From the NCBI RefSeq assembly GCF_002878395.1, contig NC_061115.1:149149065-149213064 (forward strand): a stretch of DNA of 64,000 nucleotides. The letters are read 5' to 3'. The notes under the pieces were generated by a model. That model made no database searches. It saw nothing but the letters and a program-made list of their open reading frames with translations, and was not told where the DNA came from. Within the stretch, counting starts at the first letter, position 1. The number at the start of each line of letters is the position of its first letter. The position numbers and the translations under genes were made by a program. Shown here one piece after another: positions 45,778 to 59,004 of this stretch. This stretch comes from Capsicum annuum (taxonomy: Eukaryota; Streptophyta; Magnoliopsida; Solanales; Solanaceae).

Positions 45778-48700
45778 AGAATCTATTTTGTACTTGAACT
45801 AAGGCAAGGGAACTACCTGAATCAACGAAAAGCTGGGATAACTACTATGCATGTCGAACTCGACCTTCCAAGTAACCTCATCTATAGGATGGTGTCTCCA
45901 CTAGAACTTAACTATCGAAATATCTCTAGAAAGCAGCCTCCTAACATCCCAAGCTAAAACAGTGACTATCTTCTTAACAAAGGACAACCTCTTATCTAAC
46001 TGCACTGCGTCCCAACGAATGACATGAGACTTATCTGGAATGTAACGTCGTAGCATGGATACATAAAAAATTGGATAAACAACTAATAAATTTATGGGGA
46101 ATGCTAACTAATAACCTATATCCCTAATAGTCCAAAGAATCTAAAATGGCCCAATATACTTGGGGCTAAGATTGCTCCTCTTCCCAAACCTCCTCACGCC
46201 CTTCACGAGCAAAACAAGAAGAAATACTCGATCACCCATACCAAATATCAAGAAATGAAGTCTACGATCTGAATAGCACTTCTGCCTACTCTAAACCGCT
46301 CAAATTTTTTCTTGAATGGCAATGCCTACTATATAATGCCTCAAAGGGTTTCATCTCTATATTGAAATAATAGGTATTATTACATACAAACTAATCCAAG
46401 GCTAAATATTTCTCTTATTGACCCCCAAAGCCCATAAGACAAGTGCAGAGTATATCCTCCAAAATCTAAATAATTTACTCCGACTGACCATCGATCTAGG
46501 GGTGAGAAATAGTGCTGAGATCAACCTGGGTATCAAAATCCTCCTAAAATGCCCTTTAGAAGTGAGAAGTGAAAACTAAACCTCTAATAGAGATAATAAA
46601 AATCGGTATACTATGGAGACGAACTATCTCATGAACATAGATACCAGCCAACTTCTCCACACTAAAGAAAACTTGAATAGAAATTAAATGAGTAGATTTG
46701 GTTAGTCGGTCTACGATGACCCAAAAAACTAACCACGAGAAGTATGAGGCAACTAGTCACAAAGTCCATAGTGATCCATTCCCATTTTCACTCGAGAATG
46801 GGTAACCTCTGAAGAAAACTACCAAGTCTCAAATGCTTGACCTTCATATGCTTAAAACATACACAATGAGCTATAAAATTTGTGACATCCTTCCTCATAC
46901 CACCCCACCAGTAGTGTTTTCTAAAATCACGATACATCTTGGTCACTCCCGAATGAATGAAATGCTTAGAATAATGAGCCTCCTTCAAAATCAATCTTAC
47001 CCAATTACCCATTCTCGTCACACAAACTTGGCCTTCAATCCTTAAAACACCATCGAAGTTAAGTGAGGCTTTCTTAGCCTCGCAACTCAACACCTTATTC
47101 CAAATCACTCTTAATCGAGAATCATTAAACTGATGAGCTGGAATCTACTTCATCAAGGAAGATCTAGGCCTCAAAAATGCCAAAACACACCCAGGTGTCG
47201 AATATCAAGCCCAACAATCTAATTATCCAAATACTAAACCTCTAATACCAAAGGCCTCTCCTGGGTCAAAAGATGTGTCAAGCTGCCCTTACTAGTCGAC
47301 TTTTATCTCAAGCCTTCCGTAACCACATTAGCCTTGCTCGGATGATAGATAATAGCAAGATCATAATCCTTAAGCAACTATAGAAAATGACACTTCCTCA
47401 TATAAAGATCTCGCTAGATGAAGAAATACTAAAGGCTAATATGATCCGAGAAGATCTCAGAATTAACTCCATACAAATAGTGTCTCCATAACTTTAAAGC
47501 AAATACAACCACACACAACTCCAAATTGTGGGTAGGGTAATTCTTCTTATAGGCTTCAACTGATGAGAAGCATGAACAATCACCTAACCTTTCTGAATCA
47601 ATACGACACCTAATCCAATACCTGAAGCATCATAAAAGATGGTAAAGCCCACACCCTCTTTTGGCAAAGTCAAGATAGGAGCTAATGTCAATAAATCCTC
47701 ACCTCACAAGCATCGAACTACTAAAAGGAAATCTTTTTTTGAGTCAACTTGGCTAATGAAGCCATAATAGGTGAAAAACCGCTAAATTAAGCATCGATAG
47801 TAGCCTACTAAACCAACAAAACTCCAAATCTCAGTAGGATAAGTAAGCCTAGCCCAATCACAAACCACTATAATCTTCACTGAATTGACCATGATACCAT
47901 CTTTAGTCATAACATGACCCAAGAAAGAGATAGACTCCAACCATAACTCGCACTTAGAGAACTTAACAGAAAACTTCTTATCTTTCAATATCTAAATTAT
48001 GATCCATAAATACTCCTCATGGTTAGCCTTACTCTTGGAGTAAACCAAGATATCATCTATAAATATAATGAAAAAGGAGTCAAGATTCAATCGAAACACC
48101 TAAATCATTAACTCCATAAATATGGTTAGAGCATTGGTCAAATCAAAGGGCATGACCAAGAACTCATAACGACGGTATTGAGTCTAACAACCTATCTCTA
48201 AAATATCCAAAGCTTTAATCCTCAACTAGTGATATCCGAACCTTAAATAAATCTTTGCAAATGCCAAAGCACCTTAAAATTGATCAAATAAATCATCAAT
48301 ACGAGGAAGAAGATACTTATTATTAACTATCACCTTATTCAACTATCGATAATCAATACACATATGCATAGACCCATCTTTTTTCTTTACAAACAATACT
48401 GGTTCACCCCATGATGATACACTAAGTCGGCTAAATCCCTTATCCAATAATTCCTGCATCTGATCCTTTAATTTCTTAAACTCCACTAGGGTCATCCTAT
48501 AAGGAGGAATGGAGATGGGGTTGGTGCCCAGCTCAGCATCAATAACAAATTCAATATCATGATCTGGAGGCATATTAAGAAAATCCATAGGGAAGACATC
48601 CATGAACTCACATACAATATAGACATAATATAAAAGAGGTGGTGAATCAACACTATTATCACGAATATAGGCCAAATAAGACAAATATCCCATTTATACT

Positions 48701-49130
48701 AAGTGATAAGCCTGAAGAAATGATATAACTCTCTTAGGACCTGAATAAAGCATATCTTTTCAAACTATCCTTGGCACACCCAATGAAGCTAAATTCACGG
48801 TCTTAGCATAACAATGTAGAACAACATGATAGGGAACTAACCAATCCATATCCAAAATAACATTAAAATTTACCATATCTAGGATAATCAGATCTACCCA
48901 AGTCTCACGGTCTGTGAAGGTCATAACACAAGATCGGTGCATCAGATCCACCACTAAAGATTCTCTTATGGGGTAGATAGATGAATAGACATGGCAAGAG
49001 GCTCACTAGTAGAATCAAAACTTAAAGAAAACTATGCAAACACATAGAATAAAATTAATTCTGGATCAAATAACACAGATGCAGATCTAAAATAAATGGG
49101 GATGATACATATGATGATGACTATAGAACA
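45778..49130 (-). pseudogene. pol: gypsy pol remnant of C (protease, RT, RNase H, integrase)
   Basis: Reading on the minus strand. Protease region 49130-48760: DLIILDMVNFNVILDMDWLV near the end. RT 48693-47750: [54 protein letters not shown] near 48060 (the two Asp retained), SFLGHVMTKDGI. RNase H about 47640-47300, broken. Integrase linker and zinc finger 47108-46788: SGVTKMYRDFRKHYWWGGM (HH reads S-R) with CVCFKHMKVKH (C..C kept); core about 46780-46400 with ISIRG for ISDRG (Asp lost) and GQSE. C-terminal part to about 45830 is heavily mutated. Stops include CAG-to-TAG (GYH then LRI) and CAA-to-TAA (QF then GA). Confidence 0.88.
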
Positions 49131-49287
49131 CTTTGCCTCAGGCATAGCCAGTATAGCATAGCATTGTCCACATCTTCTATTAGATTGAGTAACCCTACAA
49201 CCACCACTACGAGTACTACCACCTCTGCCTCATGCACCTCTACCACCTTAAGATTCATCTCTCACTATCAATATTAGAGTAGGCCTG
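49131..49287 (-). pseudogene. gag: C gag 3' end, right of pol
   Basis: Minus strand: a Gly/Arg-rich stretch (RGGRGA, GRGGSTRSGGC) and CGQCYAILAMPEA, typical of the end of gag before the protease in this group. It is cut at 49287 by D and continues at 59005. Confidence 0.7.
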
Positions 49288-52060
49288 TGTAACACCCCAA
49301 ATCTAGTACCCAGAATGCTACACGATGCTCATGACCCTGAGGGACCACAAGCTAACCCATGACTGATATCTTCAACTGAGCACTGCATAACATACTGTAT
49401 AAATATAGAATAAAAGTCTGAAAGATCATAAGGTTCAAATATCTAATAAAATATAACATCTGAATAATACAGCAACACAATACCAAAACTAAATAACTGT
49501 ATGAACATGCTAGTCTGAAAGCCTCTATACTATTTAACAGCTGTGGAGTTGATGGGAAATGTCTCCAACTAAATCCGGACTACTGAAATAATGAAGTAAT
49601 AAAATAATTATTCTATCCTCGAATGATGAGGACTCACTGCTAATTTGGCTGCTGAATGTCTGACCTACTAAGGATGCTCTGGAGCTCACGATTCTAAACC
49701 TATGGTATAAAACATCATAGCGCAAATGTGTCAGTATGATTGAATGTACTGGTATACAAGTAAGGTAGGCTAGATGCAAGGGGTTTATATGTATGAACAA
49801 TACAACTGACTAAATAACATGAACGTGAGAATACATGCATGAATACGTGAATTGTGACTGAGATCATGACATCACTAAATCAGAATACTGATAACATAAA
49901 TTTCATATAACTGATATACTATTATCTGAATAATTATGTTTGACAGTCTTATTTCTGATGGAATTAGCTGAGTTTCGTACTGAACTAGGTAACTATATTT
50001 GAAAGTCCTGAATTCTATAGAACTATCTGAGTTCTATTATTGAGACTGAGACTGAGACTGTAACTGTGGGAAGTATTCATCTAACTGACATTCCCTAAGT
50101 AAGTTATTATAGTTGAGTTAGGGTCTAATCTGTAACCCCAATTGGAAGAGTGTTATTACTGCGCCACTGGTAAGGATAAGCTGTGAGTAATCCCTCATCT
50201 TACAAGTACTCTAAGGAGAATGGTGGGACCCTCATATAATAGATTAAGCCACCCCATCTACCCTCAACTAGAAGGTTTGATGTGTCAACCTACGCTGGCT
50301 ACGTAGTTCTGGAGTGCAAGGATTGCTTCTAAGAATCACACCCTCTAATAACAGGTGAGTTCCCATCCTTGGACTCACTCAGTGCTGAATCCTACTCCCA
50401 TCTAAATAGAAATTGAACATGATTAATTAAACTGACTAGACAAAGTTCACTGAGTTTCATTGGATTATGGAATACTACTGAGATTACTGAATTTTTGAGA
50501 TTTTTGAGATTACTGGGATTTCTGAGTTTTCCTGAGTCATGAGTCTGACTGAATTTTACTGAGCATGTCTTGACTGAGAGTATCTTGAAAAATAATATTG
50601 GCTCTAGGTACACAACTAAATTATCGGGTACAAGTACCCCTAGGACTAGATAGCATGAAACTGACAAGACAAGACGCTTCCTGACTCACGACCATAATCA
50701 ACAATCCATAATACAATCATTGGGGAATTTTATGGGGAACTTGATTATCATGGTTTGGTACATGAATAGGAATGCATATAAACATGTCATAATTTTATAG
50801 GCTATTCTGATGAACAATAAATCAAACAATTTCAATGCATAATAATAACATGAAAGTCATTTTAGACATAAGGGTAAAGCATGGGTTCATCAAATTGGTC
50901 ATAATTGAATCCTAAAGCATGATTCTTGTTCTCTTAGTCATTTTATCAAACACATTTCATGCATTAACTTGTACATGAATGGGTATTTCATACTATCATA
51001 CTATAATGGCACTTTTTCCTTCACATAGGCAGTTAATCAAACACATGGGGAGCATAATTTGGTTATACTATCATCAATGCATCTAATTATCATAGTTGAA
51101 TAAATAAATTTGCAATTTGAAGGGTTTTTCCTTAATAGTATGCAAATCATCACACACTAGGATCAATCATTGGAACATGTAATTTAAAATATGAATCAAA
51201 ACCCCACAACAACATGGACATGAATTTTAATTCAACTAAATCATGAACATTCATAAATATACAATCTTGGATTTTTAAAAGAGATTCTTGAGCTTCATGG
51301 GTGAAAGGGACCCATGAATCAACACTTGACATACCTCCAAAGCTTGAATCTTGAAGGAGGTTAACTTTTCTTGAATGGTGACGTTTTGATTCTTGAATTT
51401 TCTTAGAGAAGGATTTGAATCTTGTTCTTGGGTTTTGATCTTGAAATAAATCCTAATTTTGATGTTATCGATGAATAAGGAGTTGTGTGCTTTGATTTGA
51501 TGTAATTAGGGGTTAAAAGGGTGGGAAAGACCCAAAAAGCCCTTTAAAACGTCGTTTCAGCGCTGTTTTGGACAAAGTTGATGTTCTGGGTGATGGACCG
51601 TCACTCCAACCATCAGTTTTGGGAAATAAAACACTTTACTACCTCAGTTGCAACGGCCAAAGCAACGGTCTATTGCTGACTTGACGGTCCGTTAGCTTGC
51701 CCGTCGCTCCTGGACTTCTTGGTAGCTCTCAGTAAAATGGCCATAACTTTTTACTCTGATACCGGATATTGGCTAAATTGGTATCGTTGGAAAGATAATT
51801 CAATTATATATCTATTGGTGGGTCATGAGATAAAAAGTTTGCGGTATAACAAATGATATTATTGTTTGAATTTGACTATGTCAATATTCTTCTCAAGAAT
51901 TCAATCGGTAAGGGATGTTTTAATGCGTCTAATAGCTAGGATGTATTTGAGGCCGTAATATACATCTAACTTGATCATAAAAATACCAAACCACTATAAT
52001 TTATTTCTCATGAGCTTGAATCATGGTTCTACTATCGATTGGGATTCTCAGGGTATTACA
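49288..52060 (-). repeat. 3' LTR of D
   Basis: TGTAACACCCC...GGGTATTACA on the plus strand. The region 49980-50600 is rich in CTGA words (ACTGAGACTGAGACTG). Word cluster of GACGGTCCGTT/GGACCGTCAC type at 51592-51711. Confidence 0.92.
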
Positions 52061-52075
52061 ATATCTCCCCCCGGG
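52061..52075 (-). other. polypurine tract of D
   Basis: CCCGGGGGGAGATAT on the minus strand, directly before TGTAATACCC. Confidence 0.85.
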
Positions 52076-52359
52076 AACATTTGTCCTCAAATAGGTCTGA
52101 CTAAGCTGAGATTCATATTGATCATGCATATCTAATGCATGGTTTTATAACTGAAATGATACATGACTGCATGACTGAGTACTGATAAGCTAATCACGCA
52201 TATCTGATGCATGAATACATGACTGAACTGACTCATTAACATGCGACTGAACATGTAAGGGTAAAGATACCAAGTTTGAAACAAAAACTAAGCATAGTTT
52301 GTAACTAAAATTTGAACCATAAGCTAAATGAACTTAAGGAAAGCTATTACCTTGGGCTG

Positions 52360-52790
52360 GGTCTAAATTAGCGGAGAAGAGGTGAGGATACTTGGTCCGC
52401 ATATCTGCTTCTTCTTCCCAAGTAGCTCCCTCAACAGACTGATTCCTCCAAAGAACGTTAACTAGAGGGACTTCTTTGTTCCTCAGTCTGTGAATCTAAC
52501 AGTCAAGAATTTCAACTGAAATTTTCTCATATGAGAGACTGTTCTTAATATCTACGCCCTCAACAGGGACTACAACTGTTGGATCACCTATGCACTTCTT
52601 TATCAAGGGGACATGAAAGACTGGATGAACTGAAGCTAGATTTGAAGGCAATTCTAGCTCATAAGCTACTTTTCCTAAGTGACTGAGAATTTTGAAGGGA
52701 TCAATATATCGGGGACTGAGTTTTCCCTACTTTCCGAATCTCTTTACTCCTCCATGGGAGAAATTTTCAAAATACTAAATTTTATTTGAT
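52360..52790 (-). pseudogene. pol: integrase C-terminus and chromodomain remnant of D
   Basis: Minus-strand translation from about 52770: GGVKRFGKQGKLSPRYIDPF, VAYELELPSNLASVHPVFHV, CIGDPTVVVPVEGVDIKNS, then LWRNQSVEGATWEEEADMR and KYPHLFS near 52390. This tail is almost free of stops (one, where CAG became TAG near 52500) although the rest of pol is gone. It matches the ends of E1, A and B pol in layout. Confidence 0.85.
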
Positions 52791-54535
52791 CTCAACTCGA
52801 GATCCTTTACTGAATATGCATGAACAGGAACATGAGAACATGACTAAGTCTTCACGTATGACATAGACTGACTATCGTGAACTGAATTAAGCCATTGAGT
52901 ACATGGCTTACGGCTAATATTGGAGATAGAGGGTCAACCTATGGGTACCCACTACTCCAAAATGGGTTCGTTATGTGAAGAGAGGGTGGCATATTTATGT
53001 CATGAAAGTTTAGGGGATTATAGTGTATCTCTCCCTTGAGACACTATGTCCCTTGAAGAATGCTGGGCTAATTTTTTTCTGAGCTATGAGGAAACTGAGG
53101 TGATACACTAGGTGACTATGAAATAAATCGTGACTGAATATCTAGATTCTGAAACTAAGGCAGGATACATTAACTGAGCTGGACGAGAAACTACCTGGTT
53201 GATCTATCTTTCAATAGTTACATTCATGAGACTTCAGATAGTGCAACTAGATGGAAAAATGGGAAGCCACACCATACGAACTTATTTGTCTGACTGTTAA
53301 ACTGAATCGATGGCTCTGCAGACTAACTCATACTAAAAACTTATACTCAACTGGAGTATTTCTATGACACTCTTTCTATAGTGTTCAAGTGACTGTAGGG
53401 AGAAAGAAAATCTTGGCCTGGTTTGAGCAGGACGTCTGAATAGGGGATCACCACATAGCTGTGATTCTTGTATTAGGATGTAATTCCTATGAAACATCAT
53501 CCAAAATAGAGTGACTAAGCTTTATGTGCTGTATCTTAAATTTTCAAGCTTAGACATATCCCTCGAATACTCCTTCCACTATACTCTCTGTCTTAGTACA
53601 ACACATCACTTGAGACTACTGAAAATATTCACATGGGTGTTGAGCACAAATGCATAAACATACTAACTTTTTTTATTAACTGCATAGCTGATAGCTGAAT
53701 ACTAGACATGTAAGACTGAACTGTACTTAGTCTGAATAACTGGACTAAAACTATAGAGCATTATGTATAGAATGTAATGATTGACTGGGTAACATGAGAT
53801 AAATGAGCATGAATGAGTGAAAACTGTATTATCTTAAAGATGCAAGACCAAGTAAATAACACAATTTGGAAACATTCTATAAACTAAGGTACTGAAATAC
53901 TAATAATTGAATAGCTAATATCTGTATGCTATGGTCAAGCAAACCTGGATCTAGACTGAGTTTCTGATTTGATTACTGAACTGGAGCTGACACTATAACT
54001 AAGACTGCAACTGGAATTATACTGGAACTAAATAATAGGTTCAAATAGCCGAATACCGATAACTGAGGTTTAGACTGTACTGAATTCTGGTGGCTAACTA
54101 ATTGATAGCTAAAAGCCATAGTTCTGTAGGACTATCTGAGTCATTTACTGAATATTGATTAATGAACAGATGTTGTAACTGAGGCCTGAGGGATAGAGCA
54201 TCAACACCATAGATTTTACCGAGGGATCTAAACTGAGGGTATGTATGACATAATCTGAGTTTGGTTGATCATTCAAAGTGGAGCATGAGTCATGTGGCAT
54301 GAGCATACTATAAAGCATGACATGAGTGCATGAGTTATGAGATGCATAACTTAAGTCTGAAGTCTCTGTACTCATGGGATATGATTCGTAACACGGAGTG
54401 AACTGGAACTCCTTATGCTAGGAGCTATAAGCATACATTATTTTCACTAACGTGCATAAATATGAGCTATTATCATAGATTTGACATATAAGACATGAAT
54501 AGATATTATGATAGCTGATGGATTTTGAGGGTTTG
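52791..54535 (-). other. non-coding stretch of D replacing RNase H and integrase core
   Basis: About 1.75 kb without RT, RNase H or integrase motifs on either strand. Rich in CTGA words like the LTR. At 53013-53050 it holds TAGGGGATTATAGTGTATCT then CTCCCTTGAG, similar to the D LTR/purine-tract junction (52050-52080). That suggests a diverged duplicate of an element end. Confidence 0.6.
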
Positions 54536-54990
54536 TAACACTTTTCTGTGATGGTCTGCATGATCACGCTCACTGCAGGAGTAGACAAGAATGTTATCTA
54601 TGAAGACTATGATGAACATGTCTAATTACTGGTTGAATACACGGTTCATCGAGTCCATGAAAGATGTTGGGGCATTGGTAAGACCAAAGGACATGACTAA
54701 GAATTTGAAATGACCATATCAAGTTCTAAAAGATATTTTTAGAAATCACATTCATTGAGCTCTGCTGATGCCATTCTGTATGGAAGAATAGATATGGGCT
54801 AAGTATCTGGAAGAAGGTCGATGTCGAAGTCTATTTCCCCCTCAGGAGGAACTCTGGGAAGATCTTCGAGGAAGACATCTGAATATTCACTCTCAACTGG
54901 AACTGACTCAAGACTGGGAGTTTTGGAACTAAAGTCCTTAAATCAAACAAGATGCTAGACACATCCCTTAGATATCATTTTCCTAGCCCG
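54536..54990 (-). pseudogene. pol: RT remnant of D
   Basis: Minus strand: EYSDVFLEDLPRVPPEGEID, PISILPYRMASAELNE near 54770, then a jump to YGHFK-type sequence, [19 protein letters not shown], and [10 protein letters not shown] near 54590 (second Asp of YIDD is Asn). The stretch that usually lies between PYRM and FGLTNAP, including CIDYR, is deleted, about 100 residues. Confidence 0.8.
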
Positions 54991-55152
54991 TAGGTAGGAA
55001 ACAAGTTGACCTTTGGATGTTGAAATACTACCCTTCCACACAAGGACAAGTCCATTCGAAACTGAAGCTGGACAACTCTGTTTCTACAGTCGACTGTGGC
55101 ATAAAAGGAATGAAGCCACTCCATGCCAAAAATGACATCAAATTTAGTCATA

Positions 55153-55985
55153 TTATTCGACTAAGTCTGTTGAACTGACCTTCTGAGATACCATCACCGG
55201 ACAGTTTCTGTATACCCATCGGGCTATGATAGATTTACCTACTGGGGTAGAGGCTGAGAAGGGCTCTGCTAGAATTTTAGGACTGACTCCAAAATCAACT
55301 GCTATATAAGGAGTAACAAAAGATAAAGAAGCTCCTGGATCTAGCAAAGCGTAAACATGCAAATGAAAGATCTTTAACGTACCAGTGACCACATCAGGAG
55401 AATTTTCCTGATTTTGTCGGGACTGAAGAGCATAGAGTATATTTGGGAGTTGCCCACTAGTAGCACTAGAAGTGGTACCCTACTGATTCAGGAAATCAAA
55501 CTGAGCTGAAGGATGATTATGCTGACTTCGTAGACCAACCTTAGTTCTTATCGCAAGTTTGACAAAGGGGATTGGTTCGAGTACTGCTAACACTGCCCTG
55601 AGATTTAGGGCCTAGAACTCTATCTCTAAATTTAGAGAATAGAGCACTGGCTAAAAAAGGAATTGGAACTTAAGACTTTGGGTGAAATTGATAACGGTTA
55701 CCACCCTTTGACTTAGGTTGAGTGAAGTTGAAATTACCCGTTCTCGCTCTCTTATTTTGTCTCTTTCTTTTTATTCTTTCCAACCTCAATCTGCTGGGCA
55801 TAAATCATATGCCTGGGTGGGACAACAGTTTGTCGATTGCTCTGAGCTACTACTGAGTAAGATAAAGTAAGGGAGTCAGTTCTAAATTTGCCATAACAGA
55901 CATGCTCGTCCAGGGAATCTGCCTCAACAGGCGGAGGTACCGACTGATTGCCAGTTCTCCTTTTGTTAGTCCTTTTGGTAGGCAT
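55153..55985 (-). pseudogene. gag: gag start and protease remnant of D
   Basis: Gag starts with ATG at 55985 (MPTKRTNKRRTGNQSVPPP), open to 55752. The capsid core is missing; a partial zinc-knuckle-like CQTCDKN follows near 55565, then the protease: VTGTLKIFHLHVYALLDPGA near 55390 with active site LLDPGASLSFVTP, and ARWVYRNCPVMVS, open to 55153. The DPGA form of the active site is usual for this gypsy group. The deletion of the capsid region makes the element non-autonomous even before the loss of integrase. Confidence 0.85.
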
Positions 55986-56191
55986 GTTTTATAATGAGAG
56001 GAAGAAACAGATTAAACTGAGAGTTTAACTTGAGCTCATGCTCACTCACACAACATGAATATTGAAAGAGGGGAAACTATTCCTAAAACATCTCATAGTC
56101 TCCTGTCCATAAGTGTGGTGCACAACACACCCATGCACAAGACTCTACTTGATGCGGCTTTTCAAACTTCCTAGGACACTGCTGAACCTTA

Positions 56192-56204
56192 GGATCTAAT
56201 GCCA
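56192..56204 (-). other. primer binding site of D
   Basis: TGGCATTAGATCC on the minus strand, four bases inside the LTR; compare TGGTATCAGAGCC for tRNA-iMet. Three differences. Confidence 0.65.
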
Positions 56205-56208
56205 AGTT

Positions 56209-59004
56209 TCTAACACCCCAAATCTGGTACCTAAAATGCTACACGGTACTCATGACCCCGAATGACCACAAGCTAACCCATGACTAATATCTGCAACTAA
56301 GCACTGCATAACATACTGTATAAATGCAAAATAAAAGGATGAAAGGCCATAAGGTTCAAATATCTGATAAAACATAACATCTAAATAATACGGTATACCA
56401 TACCAAAACTGAAATAGTTGTTTGAAGATACTAGTCTAAAAGCCTTTATACTGTCTAACAACTGTGGAGTTGATGGGACATGTCCCCAACTAACTCTGGA
56501 CTATTGAAATAATAAAGTAATAAAATAATTATGCTATCCTTGAATGATGAGGACTCACTGCTAGTCTGGCTGCTGAATGTCTGATCTACTAAGGATGCTC
56601 TGGAGCTCACACTTCTGAACCTATGGTATAAAACACCATAGCGCAAATGCGTCAGTACAATTGAATGTACTGGTATGCAAGTTAGGTAGGCTAAATGCAA
56701 GGGTTATATATGCATGAACAATACCAACTGACTGAATAACATGAATGTGAGAATACATACATGAATACGTGAACTGTGACTGAGATCATGTTATCACTGA
56801 ATCTAAATACTGATAACATAAGTTTAATATAAATGATATACTATTATCTGAATGACTGTGTCTAACAGTCCTATTTATGATGGAACTAGCAAAGTTCCAT
56901 ACTGAACTGGGTGACTGTATCTGACAATCCTGAATTCTGTTGAACTATCTGAGTTATATTACTGAAACTGAGACTGAGACTGTAACTATGGGAAGTAGTC
57001 ATCTAATCGACATTCCCCAAATAAGTTATGATAGCTGAGTTGGGGTCCAATCTATAACCCCAATTCAAAGGGTATCATCACCGCCCCACTGGTAAGGATA
57101 AGCTGTGAGTAATCCCTCATCTAACAGGCACTTTAAGAAGAATGGTGGAACCCTCATATAACAGTTTAAGCCACCTCATCTACCCTCAACTAGAAGGTTT
57201 GATGTCTCAACCTACGATGACTACGTAGTTTTGAAGTACAAGGATTGTTTCTAAGAATCACACCCTCTAATAACAGGTGACTTCCCATCCTTGGGCTCAC
57301 TCGGTGTTGAATCCTACTCCCATCTGAATATTCACTGAACATGATTAACTGAACTGACTAAACTGAGTTCATTGAGTTCCATTGACTGATGAAATACTAC
57401 TGAGATTACTAAATTTTTGAGATTTTTGAGATTACTGGGATTTCTGAGTTTTGCTGAGTCATGAGTCTAACTGAATTCTAATGAGCATGGCTTGACTGAG
57501 AGTATCTTGAAAAATAACACTGTCTCTAGGCACACAACTCAATTATCGGGTATAAGTACCCCCAGGACTCGATAGCATGAAACTGACAAGACATGATATT
57601 TCCTGGACTCAGGACCATAATCAACAATCCATAATACAATATTGGGGAATTTTATGGGGAACTTGATTATCATGGTTTGGTAAATAAATAGGAATGCATA
57701 TAAATATGTCATAATTTCATAGGCTAATCTTATGAACAATACATCAAACAATTTCAATACATAACAATAACATGGAAGTCATTTTGAACATAAGGGTAAA
57801 CCATGGGTTTGTCAAATTGGTCATAATTGAATCCTAAAGCATTATTCTTGTTCTCTTGGGAATTTTATCAAATACATGGAATGCATTAACTTGTACATGA
57901 ATGGGTATTTCATACTATCATACTATAATGGGACTTTTTCCTTCAGATAGGCATTTAATCAAAAATATGTGGCTATACCATCATAAATTCATCTAATTGT
58001 CATAGTTGAATAAATAAATTTGCAATTTGAATGGTTTATCCTTAATATTATGCAAATCATCACACACTAGTATCAATCATTGGAACATGTAATTTAAAAC
58101 ATGAATCAAAACCCCACAACAACATGGACATGAATTTCAATTCAACTAAATCATGAACATTCATAAATACACAATCTTAGATTTGTAAAAGAGATTCTTG
58201 AGCTTCATGGGTGAAAGGGACCCATGAATCAACACTTGAAATACCTCACAATCTTTAATCTTGAAGGAGGTTAACTTTTCTTGAAGGTTCTTGAATGATG
58301 ACGTTTTGATTCTTGAGTTTTCTTAGAGAAGGGTTTGAATCTTGTTCTTGGGTTTTGATCTTGAAAGAAACCCTAATTTTGATGTTATGGATGAATGAGG
58401 AGTTATATGCTTTGATTTGATGTAATTAGGGGTTAAAAAGGGTGGAAAAAGACCATAAAAGCGCTTTAAAACGTCGTTTCAGCGCTATTTCGGGACAAAG
58501 TTGACGGTCTGGGTGACGAACCGTCACTCTGGTGACTGACCGTCACTCCAACCATCAGTTTTGGGCCAGAAAATGGCCTTACTACCTCAGTTGCAATGGT
58601 CAAAGCGACGGTCCATTGCTGACTTGATGGTCCATCATCTTGCCAATTGCTCTTGGGCAGCTCGAACAGCTCTCAGTAAAATTGCCATAACTTTTTACTC
58701 CGATACCAAATTTTGGCAAAATTGTTATCATTGGAAAGCTAATTCAATTATATATCTGTTAATGGGTTAAGAGATCAAAAATTCATAGTATAACAAAAGA
58801 TATTATCATTTGAAATTGACTATGACAATATCCTTCTCAAGAATTCCATAGGTAAGGGATGTTTTGAGTCATCTAATAGCTAGGACGTATTTGAGGCCTT
58901 AATATAAATATAACTTGATCATAAAACTACCAAACCACTATAATTTATTTCTCATGAGCTTGAAGCATAGTTCTACTATTAGTTGGGATTCTCGGGGTAT
59001 TACA
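56209..59004 (-). repeat. 5' LTR of D
   Basis: Starts TCTAACACCCC (TGTAAC mutated) and ends GGGTATTACA at 59004, colinear with 49288-52060. The word cluster at 58503-58650 has an extra ~19-bp unit relative to the other LTR. Confidence 0.92.

Larger units (their letters stand above)
49288..59004 (-). mobile_element. Ty3/gypsy LTR retrotransposon D, internally deleted
   Basis: LTRs of 2773 and 2796 bp (49288-52060, 56209-59004) with TGTAAC...ATTACA ends on the plus strand. Purine tract next to the left LTR and degenerate primer site next to the right one set the minus strand. The interior is only 4.15 kb: N-terminal gag, protease, part of RT, then a long non-coding stretch, then integrase C-terminus and chromodomain. 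Flanks GCCTG and GTCGG agree at only three of five bases. Both flanks are C gag sequence. In the first ~150 bp the LTRs differ at roughly one base in eight (hand count), so the insertion is not recent. Confidence 0.92.
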
